Assembly: GCF_001037465.1 (NCBI RefSeq)
Contig: NZ_LFCV01000066.1
Span: 1 to 41,535 of the forward strand
Direction of reading: 5' to 3'
Source: Xenorhabdus khoisanae
GTDB lineage: Bacteria > Pseudomonadota > Gammaproteobacteria > Enterobacterales > Enterobacteriaceae
Length of the DNA: 41,535 nt
Of the stretch, positions 19,636 through 28,442 are shown one piece after another (the first letter of the stretch is position 1; the number at the start of each line of letters is the position of its first letter). A program made the translations under genes and the position numbers. The notes beneath the pieces are model-generated. The model was given only the letters and a program-made list of their open reading frames with translations. It ran no database searches and was not told where the DNA came from.

Positions 19636-19690
19636 TTTCTGTTAGAATGCGCCCGACCTGAACGTCGGGAGCCTATTTTTGGATTAAAAT

Positions 19691-20179
19691 ATGGTCTGGA
19701 TTGATTATACGATTATTGCCATTATTGGTTTCTCGGCACTGGTTAGCCTGATCCGAGGGTTTGTTCGTGAGGCGCTTTCCCTGATAACTTGGGGCTGTGC
19801 TTTCTTTGTTGCGAGTCACTTCTATACTTATCTGGCGGCGTATTTTACCCGTCTTGAAGATGAGCTGGTGCGTAATGGCATAGCGATTGCTATTTTATTT
19901 ATTGCAACACTGATTGTTGGCGCAGTAGTGAACTATGTTATTGGTTCATTAGTTCAGCGAACTGGCCTGTCAGGTACTGATCGGGTTCTGGGGATCTGTT
20001 TTGGGGCATTGCGCGGGGTATTGATTGTATCTGCCATTCTGTTTGTTGCAGATTCTTTCACGCCACTGCCTAAAAGTCAGGACTGGCAACAGTCACAATT
20101 GATCCCGCAGTTCAGTCAAATCATCAGGTGGTTTTTTGACTACCTGCAAAATGCGTCGAGTTTCCTGCCGGAGAGATAA
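19691..20179 (+). CDS. cvpA: Colicin V production protein CvpA
   Basis: A 162-aa inner membrane protein, the same length as E. coli CvpA. It has four hydrophobic segments (about residues 5-20, 28-48, 61-85 and 98-122) and the family start [22 protein letters not shown]. It affects colicin V export and envelope stress tolerance; its biochemical role is not settled. First gene of the PurR-controlled operon with purF and ubiX. Confidence 0.94.
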   Translation: MVWIDYTIIAIIGFSALVSLIRGFVREALSLITWGCAFFVASHFYTYLAAYFTRLEDELVRNGIAIAILFIATLIVGAVVNYVIGSLVQRTGLSGTDRVLGICFGALRGVLIVSAILFVADSFTPLPKSQDWQQSQLIPQFSQIIRWFFDYLQNASSFLPER

Positions 20180-20211
20180 TCCTCTCCGCTTGGCTGATGA
20201 GGAAAGACTAC

Positions 20212-21729
20212 ATGTGCGGTATTGTCGGTATCGTCGGTTTTACACCGGTTAACCAGTCGATTTATGATGCATTGACGGTGCTTCAGCACCGTGGACAAGA
20301 TGCAGCAGGCATTGCGACTATTGATAGTAACAATGAATTCCGTTTACGTAAGGCCAATGGTTTGGTCAAGGATGTGTTTGAAACACGACACATGTTACGT
20401 TTGCAGGGAACGATTGGGATCGGACATGTCCGTTACCCAACAGCAGGAAGTTCCAGTGCATCTGAAGCACAACCTTTTTATGTGAACTCTCCTTTTGGTA
20501 TCACGTTGGCGCATAACGGCAATCTGACAAACGCACATAAATTGAAAAAAATGTTGTTTGAAAATGCCCGCCGTCATGTCAACACCACCTCAGATTCTGA
20601 AATCCTGTTAAATATCTTTGCCAATGAATTAACGCAATTCCCGAATTTCCCATTAGAGCCTGACAACATTTTTGCAGCAGTCGCGGAAATGCACAGGAAA
20701 GTTCGTGGTGCTTATGCTTGTGTTGCCATGATTATCGGGCATGGATTAGTGGCTTTTCGTGATCCGCATGGTATCCGCCCTCTGGTGTTGGGGAAACGTA
20801 CACTCGAAGATGGCCGCAATGAATATATGGTGGCATCAGAAAGCGTGGCACTGGATACATTGGGCTTTGAATTCCTGCGTGATGTGGCTTCCGGTGAAGC
20901 GATTTATATCACCGAAAATGGGCAATTATTCACTCGCCAGTGTACTGAAAATCCGTCACTGACACCTTGCTTGTTCGAGTTTGTTTATCTTGCCCGCCCT
21001 GATTCCTTTATTGATAAAATTTCGGTATATAACGCACGGTTACGGATGGGCAAGAAGTTAGGCGAAAAAATTTCCCGTGAATGGGAAGATTTGCATATTG
21101 ACGTGGTTATTCCGGTTCCGGAAACGTCTTGTGACGTTGCGCTGGAAATTGCTCACATTTTAAATAAACCCTATCGTCAGGGATTTGTTAAAAATCGTTA
21201 TGTCGGGCGTACTTTTATTATGCCCGGTCAGAATGAACGTCGTAAATCAGTTCGTCGGAAACTAAATGCTAACCGCGCTGAATTCCGTGGTAAAAATGTC
21301 TTGCTGGTGGACGACTCCATCGTGCGCGGGACAACTTCAGAGCAGATTGTTGAATTGGCACGTGAAGCGGGAGCCAAGAAAGTTTATTTTGCTTCGGCAG
21401 CGCCGGAAGTTCGTTTCCCGAATGTTTATGGTATTGACATGCCGAATGCCAATGAGCTGATTGCCCATGGGCGAGAAGTGGATGAAATTCGCCAGCTCAT
21501 TGGTGCTGATGCCCTGATATATCAGGATCTCCAAGATCTTATTCAGGCGGTACGGGAAGAAAACCCAGATATTGAAAAATTCGAATGCTCTGTATTTGAT
21601 GGTATCTATGTGACGAAAGACATTGACCAGACTTACCTCGATTATCTGGAAAACCTGCGTAAAGACGATGCGATGAAAGTGCTTGGTCAGAGCGAAATAG
21701 AGAATCTGGAAATATATAATGAAGGATAA
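20212..21729 (+). CDS. purF: Amidophosphoribosyltransferase
   Basis: A 505-aa enzyme of the first committed step of purine synthesis: it transfers the glutamine amide nitrogen to PRPP to give phosphoribosylamine. The mature N-terminus is Cys1 ([10 protein letters not shown]), the glutaminase nucleophile, which fixes the start at 20212; an upstream in-frame ATG at 20197 would bury it. The glutaminase domain has HRGQDAAGI and [10 protein letters not shown]. The C-terminal phosphoribosyltransferase domain has the PRPP motif [16 protein letters not shown]. Length equals E. coli PurF. Confidence 0.97.
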   Translation: MCGIVGIVGFTPVNQSIYDALTVLQHRGQDAAGIATIDSNNEFRLRKANGLVKDVFETRHMLRLQGTIGIGHVRYPTAGSSSASEAQPFYVNSPFGITLAHNGNLTNAHKLKKMLFENARRHVNTTSDSEILLNIFANELTQFPNFPLEPDNIFAAVAEMHRKVRGAYACVAMIIGHGLVAFRDPHGIRPLVLGKRTLEDGRNEYMVASESVALDTLGFEFLRDVASGEAIYITENGQLFTRQCTENPSLTPCLFEFVYLARPDSFIDKISVYNARLRMGKKLGEKISREWEDLHIDVVIPVPETSCDVALEIAHILNKPYRQGFVKNRYVGRTFIMPGQNERRKSVRRKLNANRAEFRGKNVLLVDDSIVRGTTSEQIVELAREAGAKKVYFASAAPEVRFPNVYGIDMPNANELIAHGREVDEIRQLIGADALIYQDLQDLIQAVREENPDIEKFECSVFDGIYVTKDIDQTYLDYLENLRKDDAMKVLGQSEIENLEIYNEG

Positions 21730-21774
21730 TATTGTTATTATCATCAGGTTATAGCCAGAATCTCAGAGGAAAAA

Positions 21775-22368
21775 ATGAAAAAATTGATTGTCGGGCTGAC
21801 TGGGGCAAGCGGTGCGATTTATGGTGTCAGGTTACTGCAAGTTTTACAGCCAGTAGAAGGCATTGAAACGCACTTGGTCATTAGCCAATCAGCCCGGCAG
21901 ACATTGGCATTGGAAACGGATTATACCTTGCGCGATGTGCAGGCTTTGGCAGATGTGGTACATGATAATCGTGATATTGCCGCCTCCATTTCCTCGGGAT
22001 CATTTAAAACATTGGGCATGGTGATTCTGCCATGCTCCATAAAAACCTTATCAGGTATTGTGCATAGCTATACCGAGGGTTTAATTACCCGTGCGGCAGA
22101 TGTTGTTTTGAAAGAAGGCCGCAAATTGGTGCTGGGAGTGAGGGAAACGCCTTTGCACTTAGGGCATTTGAGGTTAATGACTCAGGCGGCTGAAATCGGG
22201 GCGGTGATAATGCCACCTGTTCCTGCGTTTTATCACCGTCCTGAGCATATTCAGGATATCATTGACCAGACTGTTAACCGTGTGCTTGATCAGTTTGATA
22301 TCGACTTGCCGGAAGATCTATTTAACCGTTGGCAGGGCGCTAAACCCACCGGAGGCTATACCCAATAG
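21775..22368 (+). CDS. ubiX: Flavin prenyltransferase UbiX
   Basis: A 197-aa enzyme that makes prenylated FMN, the cofactor for the UbiD decarboxylase of ubiquinone synthesis. Family signatures are the N-terminal IVGLTGASGAIYGVRLL (FMN binding), SGSFKTLGMVILPCSIKTLSGI, and RETPLHLGHLRLM. AGAGGAAA precedes the start. Third gene of the cvpA-purF operon. The last codons and stop (TAT ACC CAA TAG) are supplied by the left end of an intergenic palindromic element, so the C-terminus may differ from relatives; E. coli UbiX is 189 aa. Confidence 0.95.
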   Translation: MKKLIVGLTGASGAIYGVRLLQVLQPVEGIETHLVISQSARQTLALETDYTLRDVQALADVVHDNRDIAASISSGSFKTLGMVILPCSIKTLSGIVHSYTEGLITRAADVVLKEGRKLVLGVRETPLHLGHLRLMTQAAEIGAVIMPPVPAFYHRPEHIQDIIDQTVNRVLDQFDIDLPEDLFNRWQGAKPTGGYTQ

Positions 22369-22416
22369 ATTTCAAGTGACAGCAAATAAAGCAGTAGCTT
22401 GAAAGATAAAGGGCAT
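22356..22416 (+). repeat. Intergenic palindromic element overlapping ubiX stop
   Basis: Begins ctatacccaatagatttcaag and ends gcttgaaagataaagggcata, which are imperfect inverted repeats with a centre of about 20 bp. It is a better preserved copy than the one at 16514-16574. A still more degenerate trace is visible near 11664-11696 (tatacctaatagatt ... caaagata). Confidence 0.6.
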
Positions 22417-22444
22417 AGCATACAAACTTAGAAAACACAGCCTT

Positions 22445-22519
22445 CAGGAACTCCTGTCTTCAGTAAACATTGTTTTCAGTAGACATTGTTCAGTAGACCT
22501 TGTTTTCAATAAACACTGT
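22445..22519. repeat. Hairpin core and four 14-16-bp tandem repeats at yfcH 3' end
   Basis: CAGGAACTCCTG (22445-22456) is the same 12-mer found in the pdxB-usg hairpin. It is followed by tandem units at 22459-22474 (ttcagtaaacattgtt), 22475-22490 (ttcagtagacattgtt), 22491-22504 (cagtagaccttgtt) and 22505-22519 (ttcaataaacactgt). The yfcH stop codon (22506-22508) lies in the fourth unit, so the repeat extends into the coding region. Confidence 0.75.
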
Positions 22520-23420
22520 CATCTGCCTTTAATATATCTTGCAAGGCTTCCTCCAGCCGGAAATAGCGGAAGCCAAATCCGGCTTCTTCCAAATTTCTTG
22601 GAATGGCTTGTTGCCCACCTAAAACTAATTCTGCTGCTTCCCCCATCATCGCTTTTAATACAAACGCAGGAATGCGGACGAGAGATGGACGGTGTAAAAC
22701 TTTCGCTAATATGGCACTGAACTGCTCATTATGAATAGGATAGGGCGATGTCATATTAAAGGGGCCGCTTAATTCAGGCGATACCAGCAGGTAATAGATA
22801 CCATTAACCATGTCATCAATATGGATCCACGGCATATATTGCTTGCCATTACCGATTGTTCCCCCTAAGCCCAGTCGGAACATTGGCAGCATTTTTTGCA
22901 GCGCTCCCCCTTTTTTGGCTAATACAATACCAGTGCGTAGCAGGCAAACACGGGTTTTTTCACTTTTTGCCTGTAAAGCAAGCTGCTCCCAACGTTCACA
23001 AAGTCGATGGGTAAATTCATCATGAGGCGGATCATTTTCAGTAACAACGGATTGCCCCTGATTGCCATAATAGCCAATCGCTGAACCAGAAATGAACACC
23101 GATGGAGGAGACTCACTGGCGTTGATCAATTTACTCAACCGTTCAGTAAGTTGCCATCGACTTTGACAAAGGATTATTTTTTGCTTTGGCGTCCAGCGCT
23201 TATTTACAATAGGTTCGCCAGCAAGATTAATAACGGCATCAAAATCATTTAGATCATTCTGGTCATCCAGCGTTGTCCAACATTCAACGCGATCGGAAAA
23301 CAGAGAATAAACCTTTTGTGGTGAACGGCTCAGAATAGTAATGGAATGAGAGAGAGAAAGTAATCGACAGGTCAAATGATGACCAATTAATCCTGTTCCC
23401 CCTGTAAGTAAGATACGCAT
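22506..23420 (-). CDS. yfcH: SDR39U1-type epimerase-family protein YfcH
   Basis: A 304-aa NAD(P)-binding Rossmann protein of the TIGR01777/SDR39U1 family. The nucleotide loop is [16 protein letters not shown] at the very N-terminus. Also visible are [19 protein letters not shown], a serine-then-YxxxQ region ([14 protein letters not shown]) and [15 protein letters not shown], with a C-terminal DUF1731-like segment ([20 protein letters not shown]). The biochemical function is unknown. ATG 23420 is preceded by AGGGGGT; a GTG at 23426 is also open. The 3' end is built on a tandem repeat. Confidence 0.9.
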   Translation of the reverse strand: MRILLTGGTGLIGHHLTCRLLSLSHSITILSRSPQKVYSLFSDRVECWTTLDDQNDLNDFDAVINLAGEPIVNKRWTPKQKIILCQSRWQLTERLSKLINASESPPSVFISGSAIGYYGNQGQSVVTENDPPHDEFTHRLCERWEQLALQAKSEKTRVCLLRTGIVLAKKGGALQKMLPMFRLGLGGTIGNGKQYMPWIHIDDMVNGIYYLLVSPELSGPFNMTSPYPIHNEQFSAILAKVLHRPSLVRIPAFVLKAMMGEAAELVLGGQQAIPRNLEEAGFGFRYFRLEEALQDILKADDSVY

Positions 23421-23571
23421 AGCCACCCCCTGTGACGGAAATAGATAGTCGATTGTTGACTATAGCAAGGGATGGCTCATATGGCAGCGAAATATGCTGT
23501 TATCTGTTACCAATATCAAGTTTTATGGTGAAAAATTTCGCCAATAACCAAATTATTTGCATGGGTTACAT

Positions 23572-24192
23572 TCAAGCGTCATGATAAGCAGTTATTGTCG
23601 CAGGGCGCTGTTTAATCTTATCAAGCCATTTTTCAACAGCAGGATAATCTTGCAAATTAATTTTTTGATACTCATGGCATTTAGCCCATGGATAAGTGGC
23701 AATATCCGCAATGCTGTATTCGTTCCCGCCCAGATAGTCTGTTTTTTCCAGTTGGGTATTGAGCACCTTGTATAAACGTTGTGACTCTTCCACGTAGCGT
23801 TTAATGGCATAAGGAACGACTTCAGGGGCATAGCAATTGAAATGGTGATTTTGCCCTAACATCGGGCCAAAACCGGCCATTTGCCAGAACAGCCATTGCA
23901 ATTGTTCAGTTCGTTCGCGTAAATCTTTGCTTAACAACTGACCTGTTTTATTTGCTAAATAAAATAAAATGGCACCTGATTCGAAGAGGGAGATAGGTTC
24001 TCCCCCATCGGCAGGTTGATGGTCAACAATAGCCGGAATTTTATTATTGGGTGCAATAGCAAGGAATTCAGGCTTGAATTGTTCATCAGCACTGATATTG
24101 ATGGGATGAATAGTGTAAGGTAGGCCGGTTTCTTCAAGAAATAGAGTGATTTTATAGCCGTTAGGGGTTGGAGCATAATACAGATCTATCAT
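23572..24192 (-). CDS. yfcG: Glutathione S-transferase family disulfide-bond oxidoreductase YfcG
   Basis: A 206-aa nu-class glutathione transferase. It begins MIDLYYAPTPNGYKITLFLE, very like E. coli YfcG (215 aa), which has glutathione disulfide reductase activity. The thioredoxin-like domain (1-80) shows NNKIPAIVDH with the cis-proline and FESGAIL for glutathione binding. The helical domain contains LQWLFWQMAGFGPMLGQNHHFN and YSIADIATYPW. GGAGGTTAT precedes the start. The gene order with yfcH and yfcD follows E. coli, although E. coli yfcE and yfcF are missing here. Confidence 0.9.
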   Translation of the reverse strand: MIDLYYAPTPNGYKITLFLEETGLPYTIHPINISADEQFKPEFLAIAPNNKIPAIVDHQPADGGEPISLFESGAILFYLANKTGQLLSKDLRERTEQLQWLFWQMAGFGPMLGQNHHFNCYAPEVVPYAIKRYVEESQRLYKVLNTQLEKTDYLGGNEYSIADIATYPWAKCHEYQKINLQDYPAVEKWLDKIKQRPATITAYHDA

Positions 24193-24353
24193 ATAACCTC
24201 CAGTAATAATAACTGTCTGATAAATATAGTGGCGTTACACTAGCACTATTTGTCTGCAACATGTTACAAATTTCTTATATCCGTTTTAGTCCCCCTAATC
24301 GGGGCATCACAGCAAAAAACTGGCATACAAATCATTTATTAAAGGTTCTTAGG

Positions 24354-24875
24354 ATGGTGCAAGAAAAATCAGTAAGTATTGAATGGATTGACATCGTCAA
24401 TAAAGACAATGAAGTGATTGCGCAGGCAACTCGTCAGCAGATGAGAACGCAAAATTTGAGGCATCGTGCTACCTATATCGTTGTACATAATGGTATGGGC
24501 AAAATTTTGGTTCAGCATCGTACAGAAACGAAAGATTTTTATCCGGGCCAATTGGATGCAACGGCAGGCGGTGTTGTTATAACAGGAGAAAACTTGCTCG
24601 ATTCTGCCCGTCGAGAAGCGGAAGAAGAGCTGGGTATCGCGGGTGTTCCATTTGCTGAACATGGTGTTTTTTACTATGAGGAAGATATCTGTCGTATATG
24701 GGGCGGTTTATTCAGTTGTGTCAGTCACGGGCCGTTTGCACTACAGGAAGAAGAAGTCACGGCTGTTTATTGGCTAACACCGGAAGAAATTACGGCTCGT
24801 TGTGATGAATTCACACCAGATTCACTGAAAGCGCTTTCCTTGTGGTTAGCACGTAATAATCAGATGGAATATTGA
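24354..24875 (+). CDS. yfcD: Nudix hydrolase YfcD
   Basis: A 173-aa Nudix hydrolase related to isopentenyl diphosphate isomerase-like proteins; closely similar to E. coli YfcD. The Nudix box is visible as a glycine-rich lead ([13 protein letters not shown]) followed by [14 protein letters not shown], where REAEEELG is the catalytic R-E-x-x-E-E core. The substrate is unknown. I start at ATG 24354 ([16 protein letters not shown]), the homologous start; an ATG at 24261 has no ribosome site and adds unrelated residues. It is the last intact core gene before the integrated element. Confidence 0.9.
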   Translation: MVQEKSVSIEWIDIVNKDNEVIAQATRQQMRTQNLRHRATYIVVHNGMGKILVQHRTETKDFYPGQLDATAGGVVITGENLLDSARREAEEELGIAGVPFAEHGVFYYEEDICRIWGGLFSCVSHGPFALQEEEVTAVYWLTPEEITARCDEFTPDSLKALSLWLARNNQMEY

Positions 24876-25057
24876 TACTGTAATCATTTTCCTTATGTAT
24901 TTCTGCTCCGCAACTCCGCAACAGCAAGGGGAACAGGCTGAAATACGGGAAGCTTCACCACGGAGTAGCTATCTGGATCAACTGTTTGATGCTGATTTGT
25001 GATGCTGGCGTGAGATAAAAAAATAAACGATGGCAGAAACAGTAATTGGAGTTTGAA

Positions 25058-25213
25058 ATGATTGAACAAAATCTCAAAGTAACATTAGTTCAAACCGATT
25101 TGTTTTGGGAAAGCGTAGAACAAAACCGTGGACACATTGAACAGCACATTGAAAAGATTACGGACAGTGATCTAACTATTAGGAATATAATCCTAATTAA
25201 TTTAGATGATTAG
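25058..25213 (+). pseudogene. Truncated yafV-like amidase gene
   Basis: A 51-codon open frame with a good GGAG ribosome site. Residues 1-39 (MIEQNLKVTLVQTDLFWESV up to TDSDL) resemble the N-terminus of YafV/omega-amidase nitrilase-family enzymes, which are about 255 aa and continue with IVLPEMF at this point. Here the sequence changes to unrelated residues after DSDL (about 25174) and stops at 25213. No nitrilase catalytic residues remain. The break coincides with the inferred left edge of the satellite, so the gene was probably cut by integration and the 3' part should lie beyond the right end of the window. Confidence 0.65.
25178..25197. other. Candidate left attachment core
   Basis: ATTAGGA-ATATAA-TCCTAAT is a perfect 7-bp inverted repeat around a 6-bp centre, the geometry of a tyrosine integrase core site. 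It lies 4 bp after the point where yafV homology ends. The matching right site would be outside the window, so this is unproven. Confidence 0.35.
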
Positions 25214-25382
25214 TGTGATTTTAATTTGCTAAAATATGGTAATGTTTATACAAATATTTATACACAATTCGCTGAACGAATACATAAGCTTGTTATAAGG
25301 TGAGAACATTAAGAATGCAGTGAGAGGTCAGTACGCTAAACACACCAACCTTGTGAGGGGTTCCGACGAATTTCGTCGGAAT
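25214..25382. other. Left end of the integrated element, non-coding
   Basis: No gene is visible. The palindrome ttccgacgaa-t-ttcgtcggaa lies at 25361-25381, immediately after the stop of the OB-fold gene on the minus strand. It may end leftward transcription, although no T-run follows in that direction. The AT-rich part before it could hold integrase arm sites. Confidence 0.4.
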
Positions 25383-25649
25383 CTATGGAACGATGGAAAA
25401 TACAGCCAACTGATAGCCCTGCCAGTAAGAAGCCTTTCCCGTCACCGTGATCACCTGCCCCTTCCGCAATAACATTACTGACAGTGCCACTTCATCAAAG
25501 CCAACGACACGCAGCGGGTAATCACTGCGCTTATTGCTCTGTACCTGCATGGTAGCAACTGCCATTACTTTATCTGTCTGACACTTGATACGCTTGGGTG
25601 CGACGGTAACCTTCCCTGTTACCGTGGTTGTGTTAGGTTGCCTTGTCAT
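25383..25649 (-). CDS. Small OB-fold, SSB/PriB-like protein
   Basis: An 88-aa protein built of beta strands in an OB-fold pattern: TTVTGKVTVAPKRIKCQT, VMAVATMQVQS, YPLRVVGFDEVA, LLRKGQVITVTGKASYWQGY, LAVFSIVP. This resembles small single-stranded DNA-binding or PriB-like proteins, but no catalytic or diagnostic residue fixes the function. The start codon follows the stop of the gpI-like gene directly (TAAATG), so the two are surely co-translated. It is the last gene of the satellite. In lambdoid phages the gene after I is the large tail fibre J, so its place here is unusual. Confidence 0.6.
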   Translation of the reverse strand: MTRQPNTTTVTGKVTVAPKRIKCQTDKVMAVATMQVQSNKRSDYPLRVVGFDEVALSVMLLRKGQVITVTGKASYWQGYQLAVFSIVP

Positions 25650-26252
25650 TTATTGCTGATCTTCGGTGTAGATACCCGCTGAGATAATAGCCCCGCCTAT
25701 TTCGCGTGTGCCGTATAGAACGGGAACCGGATTCCCCTGAGCTGTAGTATTGACTGGACCACCAAAAGCGTAACTGGGTTTATTTTCCGGTGACTCACGC
25801 ATTCGCAATCCGGGCATTTGAGGGGAAAGCATCTGGGCAACACCACCGAGGGCCATTGATGCTCCCGCAGCCCCAACGGAAAAAGCCATGTTGGCCGACA
25901 TAAATGCGGGTGGACTCCACACAGCTAAAGCTAACAATGCCACACCTAAAATAGTCTGAAATAATCCAGCACGTTTGCTACCGATAATGACAGGTAGAAT
26001 ATGAATATCCTCCGTCCCTTTTGTCATTTCCAGCTCATCTTGACTGATATTTCTCCCGCCCACAAAAATAGAAAATGTCAGCCCTTTTTTATGCGCTTCG
26101 GACATATATTTTTCAAAACCGGGTAACAGATTACGCATGGCATTAATAGCATGTCGGGCATCCCGTGCCTTATATTTAAATTCTTTTCCGAAGCGGGAAA
26201 TAAGAGGACCATGAAAGCGCACGGTGCGCATGGGAACATCGATAAAAGCCAT
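25650..26252 (-). CDS. Lambda gpI-like tail assembly protein
   Basis: A 200-aa homologue of the lambda tail tip assembly protein I. The N-terminal part (about residues 1-95) is the ubiquitin-like assembly domain (MRTVRFHGPLISRFGKEFKY, GTEDIHILPVIIGSKRAG). A hydrophobic middle (about 97-135) precedes the very conserved tail with MLSPQMPGL, SYAFGGPVNTTAQGNPVPV and a final GGAIISAGIYTEDQQ. The protein looks full length (lambda gpI 223 aa). I start at 26252, with AGAGG upstream; the open frame reaches 26357 but those residues do not look like the family. No other tail gene is present, so it cannot build a tail tip by itself. Confidence 0.85.
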   Translation of the reverse strand: MAFIDVPMRTVRFHGPLISRFGKEFKYKARDARHAINAMRNLLPGFEKYMSEAHKKGLTFSIFVGGRNISQDELEMTKGTEDIHILPVIIGSKRAGLFQTILGVALLALAVWSPPAFMSANMAFSVGAAGASMALGGVAQMLSPQMPGLRMRESPENKPSYAFGGPVNTTAQGNPVPVLYGTREIGGAIISAGIYTEDQQ

Positions 26253-26357
26253 AATTACCTCTAGATGATCTGGTTTTTCAATCATGATAAGAGTCAATAG
26301 GTTAAAATTATAACATCTTTCCTGTTCCTCCCTGCAACGTAATACGTATTCAGTCAT

Positions 26358-26768
26358 GAATTACATTAGGAAATTCCCAATTAGTTTATTTTTTGACCTA
26401 AGCCCGAATTCGGGCTTTGCTTACTGATAGATTTGCCGTCAGTCACTCAGTTACATTAAGTAACTCTGTGAGTGTAAAAGGTATGGTGGAAATCACCATA
26501 CCCAAGGTGTGATATCACATCTTAAAGATGGTCAAGATTTTGACCATGACTCAGATTTAAGCCATCTACGGCAACTATAGGGATTTCCACCATAGTTGAT
26601 TAACTCATTGATTTTAAACAACTCCGCCCCTGTGCCGGAAATAAGTAAAATCAGTAAGTTACGTTAAATGGGATTTGAAAGCCCTTTTAACCCATTGATA
26701 TCACACAATTCCTGCTCAGAACCGGAATACCTGCACCATGCAGGAAATTAGTGAAATCAGAGGGTTAA
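26358..26768. repeat. Hairpin-rich non-coding region after terL
   Basis: No gene. Visible structures: palindrome aagcccgaattcgggctt (26400-26417); stem ggtatggtg/caccatacc (26480-26502); palindrome tgtgatatcaca (26508-26519); stem tggtcaa/ttgacca (26529-26546); stem cctgca/tgcagg (26730-26744). The 13-mer tatggtggaaatc (26482-26494) recurs inverted at 26582-26594. Two diverged direct units start TTAACTCATTGAT (26600) and TTAACCCATTGATAT (26687), 87 bp apart. Related units occur inverted near 37.94-38.03 kb. Possible roles are terminator cluster, packaging site or decayed repeat gene. Confidence 0.6.
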
Positions 26769-28442
26769 CTAAATCCCATCAAAGCTATCCAACCGCTGTT
26801 GCTGTTCTTCACTTAAGGTAAATGCAAAATCTTCATGTTCTGCTTGCCATGTGCCAAAACTCATCAGGAACGCGATTGCAGGATCTATCTTGTTCGCGGA
26901 CTTCTTCTTATTAGGTTTGATATTGGCGTTCGCGTCCGTTTCCATCACCACGTTGGACATTGCCCATGTGAGTACCGGATCGCCGTTGTGACGAATGACC
27001 TTGCGGTTAACGAACACCTCAGCGGATTTTGCCACCGGACTAAACCGCATATAAGTTTGCGGGAACGGCTCAACATCTAAGCCTGCGCCCTGTAGTTGGG
27101 TGCGTAGATGTGTGGCGTTCCATGTGTCGAAGCCGATGAGTTTGATATCAAACTGCTGACTGTCTTTGAGAATGTCATCCCGGATACGGTCATAATCTAT
27201 GCAATCCCCCGGTGTGGTACGTAACCAGCCCATTTGTACCCATTGCCGATAGATTGCCCGGTTCTTATTCGCCGGATTCTGTAGCTGGGCTTCGGGTAAA
27301 TAATGACGGGTGAGTAATAACAGCTCGTTATCCACCGGAAACGTATAGCAAATACTGGTGATATCCCCTGTGGAAGATAAATCCAGCCCGGCGTAACACT
27401 CCAGCCCCTTAAGATCGTTTTCATCGTATTCTGTCTGGCAGGCTTTCCAAGCGCCATCACCCATCCACGGCGTTTCGCCCTGGCACCAGATATTAAAGCG
27501 TTTGGTTAACATCTCTGTCCATTGTGATGGAATGCCCCGCGCCTTTTGGATAGTGTCATGCAATGAGGTGCTGTCTACGGACACATTGAGATTAGGATTG
27601 GCCTTAATCCAGAGCGTTTCATCATCAATCTCGTTCTCGTCGTCCAGCTCGTAGATCAGGGCGAACAGGGATTCGTTTTGTTCTTCGTCTGCCAGTATCT
27701 GACAGCAATAATCATAGTGCTGCTTACAGGCCGATATCACGTTACTGCCTGCGGTCGTAATGGCAAACAGAATGCCTTCGGGACGGGCGCCCATCCCCAA
27801 CTCAAGGGCAGAGTAAACGGCGTTATCCGGGTGCAAATGGTATTCATCGACAATGGCAAGGCTGGGGTTTGTGCCCTCAATGGTGGAGGCTTTGGCTGCC
27901 AGTGGTTTTAACAGGCTGTTACTCTTTGCATAAGTCACTTTATGTTGCTGGATAGCGACCCGTTTCTTAAGGGGTTTGGATAACAGGCACATCTGGCGGG
28001 CATCATCAAACACAATACGCGCCTGATCCCGGCTCACGGCGGCGGTGTAAATATCCTGCTGTCCCTGTTCCATGACCAAGAACCAGTTCGCCAACATTGC
28101 AGCAACCGTAGATTTGGCATTTTTGCGCGGGACTTGAATATAGGCACTGCGGTATTTCCGGCGTCCGGTTGCTTTGACCTTGAAGCCGAACAAATTAGCA
28201 AAGGCGAATTGCTGCCACGGCTCAAGCATGATGGGCTTACCGCGCAAGTGCCCTTTGACGTGGGGACAGAGGCGGGAAAAGCCAATAAAACGCTCTACCA
28301 CTTCGGTATCGAACGTATAAAGCGGGTTATTCCGGTCATTATAATAGCGTTTCACGGCCTGTTTCAGACGCTTACAGGCCGGAATAGTGCCATTTTCGAC
28401 ATCAAAAGCGTACTGCTCCCATGCGTTCATCGGTAATCTCAT
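26769..28442 (-). CDS. Terminase large subunit (HK97 type)
   Basis: A 557-aa packaging motor and nuclease. The ATPase part shows the HK97-type Walker A YIQVPRKNAKSTVAAML (about residue 100), Walker B LAIVDEYHLH and coupling motif ITTAGS. The nuclease part has acidic residues in YAGLDLSSTGDITSICY and IGFDTWNATHL, plus a late Asp in KKSANKIDPAIAFLMSFG. All regions look intact, so it should be able to package DNA. It overlaps the terS stop by one base (TGATG). It is the last gene of the head operon, followed by the hairpin-rich region. Confidence 0.93.
   Translation of the reverse strand: MRLPMNAWEQYAFDVENGTIPACKRLKQAVKRYYNDRNNPLYTFDTEVVERFIGFSRLCPHVKGHLRGKPIMLEPWQQFAFANLFGFKVKATGRRKYRSAYIQVPRKNAKSTVAAMLANWFLVMEQGQQDIYTAAVSRDQARIVFDDARQMCLLSKPLKKRVAIQQHKVTYAKSNSLLKPLAAKASTIEGTNPSLAIVDEYHLHPDNAVYSALELGMGARPEGILFAITTAGSNVISACKQHYDYCCQILADEEQNESLFALIYELDDENEIDDETLWIKANPNLNVSVDSTSLHDTIQKARGIPSQWTEMLTKRFNIWCQGETPWMGDGAWKACQTEYDENDLKGLECYAGLDLSSTGDITSICYTFPVDNELLLLTRHYLPEAQLQNPANKNRAIYRQWVQMGWLRTTPGDCIDYDRIRDDILKDSQQFDIKLIGFDTWNATHLRTQLQGAGLDVEPFPQTYMRFSPVAKSAEVFVNRKVIRHNGDPVLTWAMSNVVMETDANANIKPNKKKSANKIDPAIAFLMSFGTWQAEHEDFAFTLSEEQQQRLDSFDGI

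Noticed and set aside
24895-25002. A 35-codon frame between yfcD and the yafV remnant, ending in SYLDQLFDADL
   Set aside because: No ribosome site and no family I recognise; the frame continues back into yfcD in another phase, so it is probably chance or a very old remnant.
25058-25213. The 51-codon frame as a functional small gene
   Set aside because: Its first 39 residues match only the N-terminus of a much larger amidase; the remainder is unrelated element sequence.
26400-26417. The perfect 18-bp palindrome as a strong rho-independent terminator for terL
   Set aside because: It lies about 350 bp beyond the terL stop and lacks a clean T-run on either strand; it may be a terminator but the evidence is weak.
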